Position numbers and translations under genes: made by a program. From Candidatus Nanopelagicaceae bacterium (GTDB lineage Bacteria; Actinomycetota; Actinomycetes; Nanopelagicales; Nanopelagicaceae), in contig CANLAY010000001.1 of NCBI GenBank assembly GCA_947488635.1, positions 1 to 24,201 on the forward strand: a stretch of 24,201 nt of DNA. The letters are read 5' to 3'. Positions 23,907-24,201 of this stretch are shown piece after piece; position 1 is the first letter of the stretch, and the number at the start of each line of letters is the position of its first letter. A model generated the notes under the pieces. The model saw nothing but the letters and a program-made list of their open reading frames with translations, had not been told where the DNA came from and did not search any database.

Positions 23907-24201
23907 TGAGCACCGGAGCTACCCAAAACGGTGGAGCTTTGTGGGGCGGGCGATTTGCCGATGGCCCTAGCGATGCCCTTTTTGCCTTGTCTCGCAGCGT
24001 GCAATTTGATTGGCGGCTAGCGCCATACGATCTGCGTTCATCCCTTGCTCACTTATCAGTGCTTGAAAGTTCAAGGCTACTACCGGCTGAAACTGTTTTA
24101 AAACTTCGCAGCGCCTTAAAGGAGCTGCAAGTAGAGGTCATGAGTGGAAAATTCGCACCAGTTGAATCTGATGAAGATGTTCATAGTGCGTTAGAACGTG
24201 G
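23906..24201 (+). CDS. argH: Argininosuccinate lyase, N-terminus only (cut by window edge)
   Basis: Last enzyme of arginine synthesis, splitting argininosuccinate into arginine and fumarate. My translation of the right end from ATG 23906 is open for 98 codons to the edge. It shows the family N-terminus: ALWGGRFADGPSDAL (11-25), FDWRLAPYDLRSSLAH, and DEDVHSALERG at the cut. A strong GGAGG ribosome site lies at 23895-23899, and the ATG shares a base with the argR stop (TGATG). argG, which normally precedes argH and supplies its substrate, is not in this operon segment. Confidence 0.95.
   Translation, partial: MSTGATQNGGALWGGRFADGPSDALFALSRSVQFDWRLAPYDLRSSLAHLSVLESSRLLPAETVLKLRSALKELQVEVMSGKFAPVESDEDVHSALER

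Overview
This window is a densely packed stretch of bacterial chromosome. It comes from an actinobacterium with an AT-richer genome than most of that phylum. The phylum is suggested by gene content and order: a suf cluster with a Rieske-type ferredoxin between sufD and sufC, an InhA-type enoyl reductase directly behind fabG (compare mabA-inhA), SURF1 beside a DUF3099 protein, and an alanine-rich tail on IF3. Frequent TTA leucine codons, one-base stop/start overlaps and apparently leaderless promoters point to a streamlined lineage. Freshwater acI/Nanopelagicales-like bacteria are the best guess, but this is inference. No tRNA, rRNA, CRISPR array, insertion sequence or prophage was found.

Layout. 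(1) 1-5077, minus strand: ctaA-tkt-tal-pgi, joining haem A synthesis to the non-oxidative pentose-phosphate pathway and upper glycolysis; pgi runs off the left edge. (2) 5174-13354, plus strand: sufR-sufB-sufD-ferredoxin-sufC-sufS-sufU-sufT, a complete SUF iron-sulfur assembly set with its own [Fe-S] repressor, followed 3 bases later by an ABC exporter. The intergenic region 5078-5173 is divergent between (1) and (2) and holds an inverted repeat. (3) 13334-14319, minus strand: a DUF3099 membrane protein and SURF1, tail to tail with the ABC exporter and overlapping it by 21 bases. (4) 14379-15850: fabG-fabI, two reductases of the type II fatty-acid cycle. (5) 15851-17290: a structured leader of about 200 nt, then infC-rpmI-rplT; infC has no canonical start codon and appears to begin with ATC. 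(6) 17314-18111: a SpoU/TrmH RNA methyltransferase whose first codons lie in a 15-bp hairpin. (7) 18136-21587: pheS-pheT. (8) 21626-24201: argC-argB-argR-argH under a double ARG box; argJ, argD, argF and argG are absent from this cluster, and argH is cut by the right edge.

Nearly all genes are housekeeping functions with intact motifs. The interest lies mainly in regulation and in reduced gene organisation: the infC leader with its ATC start and a possible Shine-Dalgarno switch, the helically phased ARG boxes laid over a leaderless promoter, the short ArgB next to a missing argJ, and a repeated TANNNT-6/7-start promoter pattern. I found no convincing new defence, mobile or biosynthetic system here.
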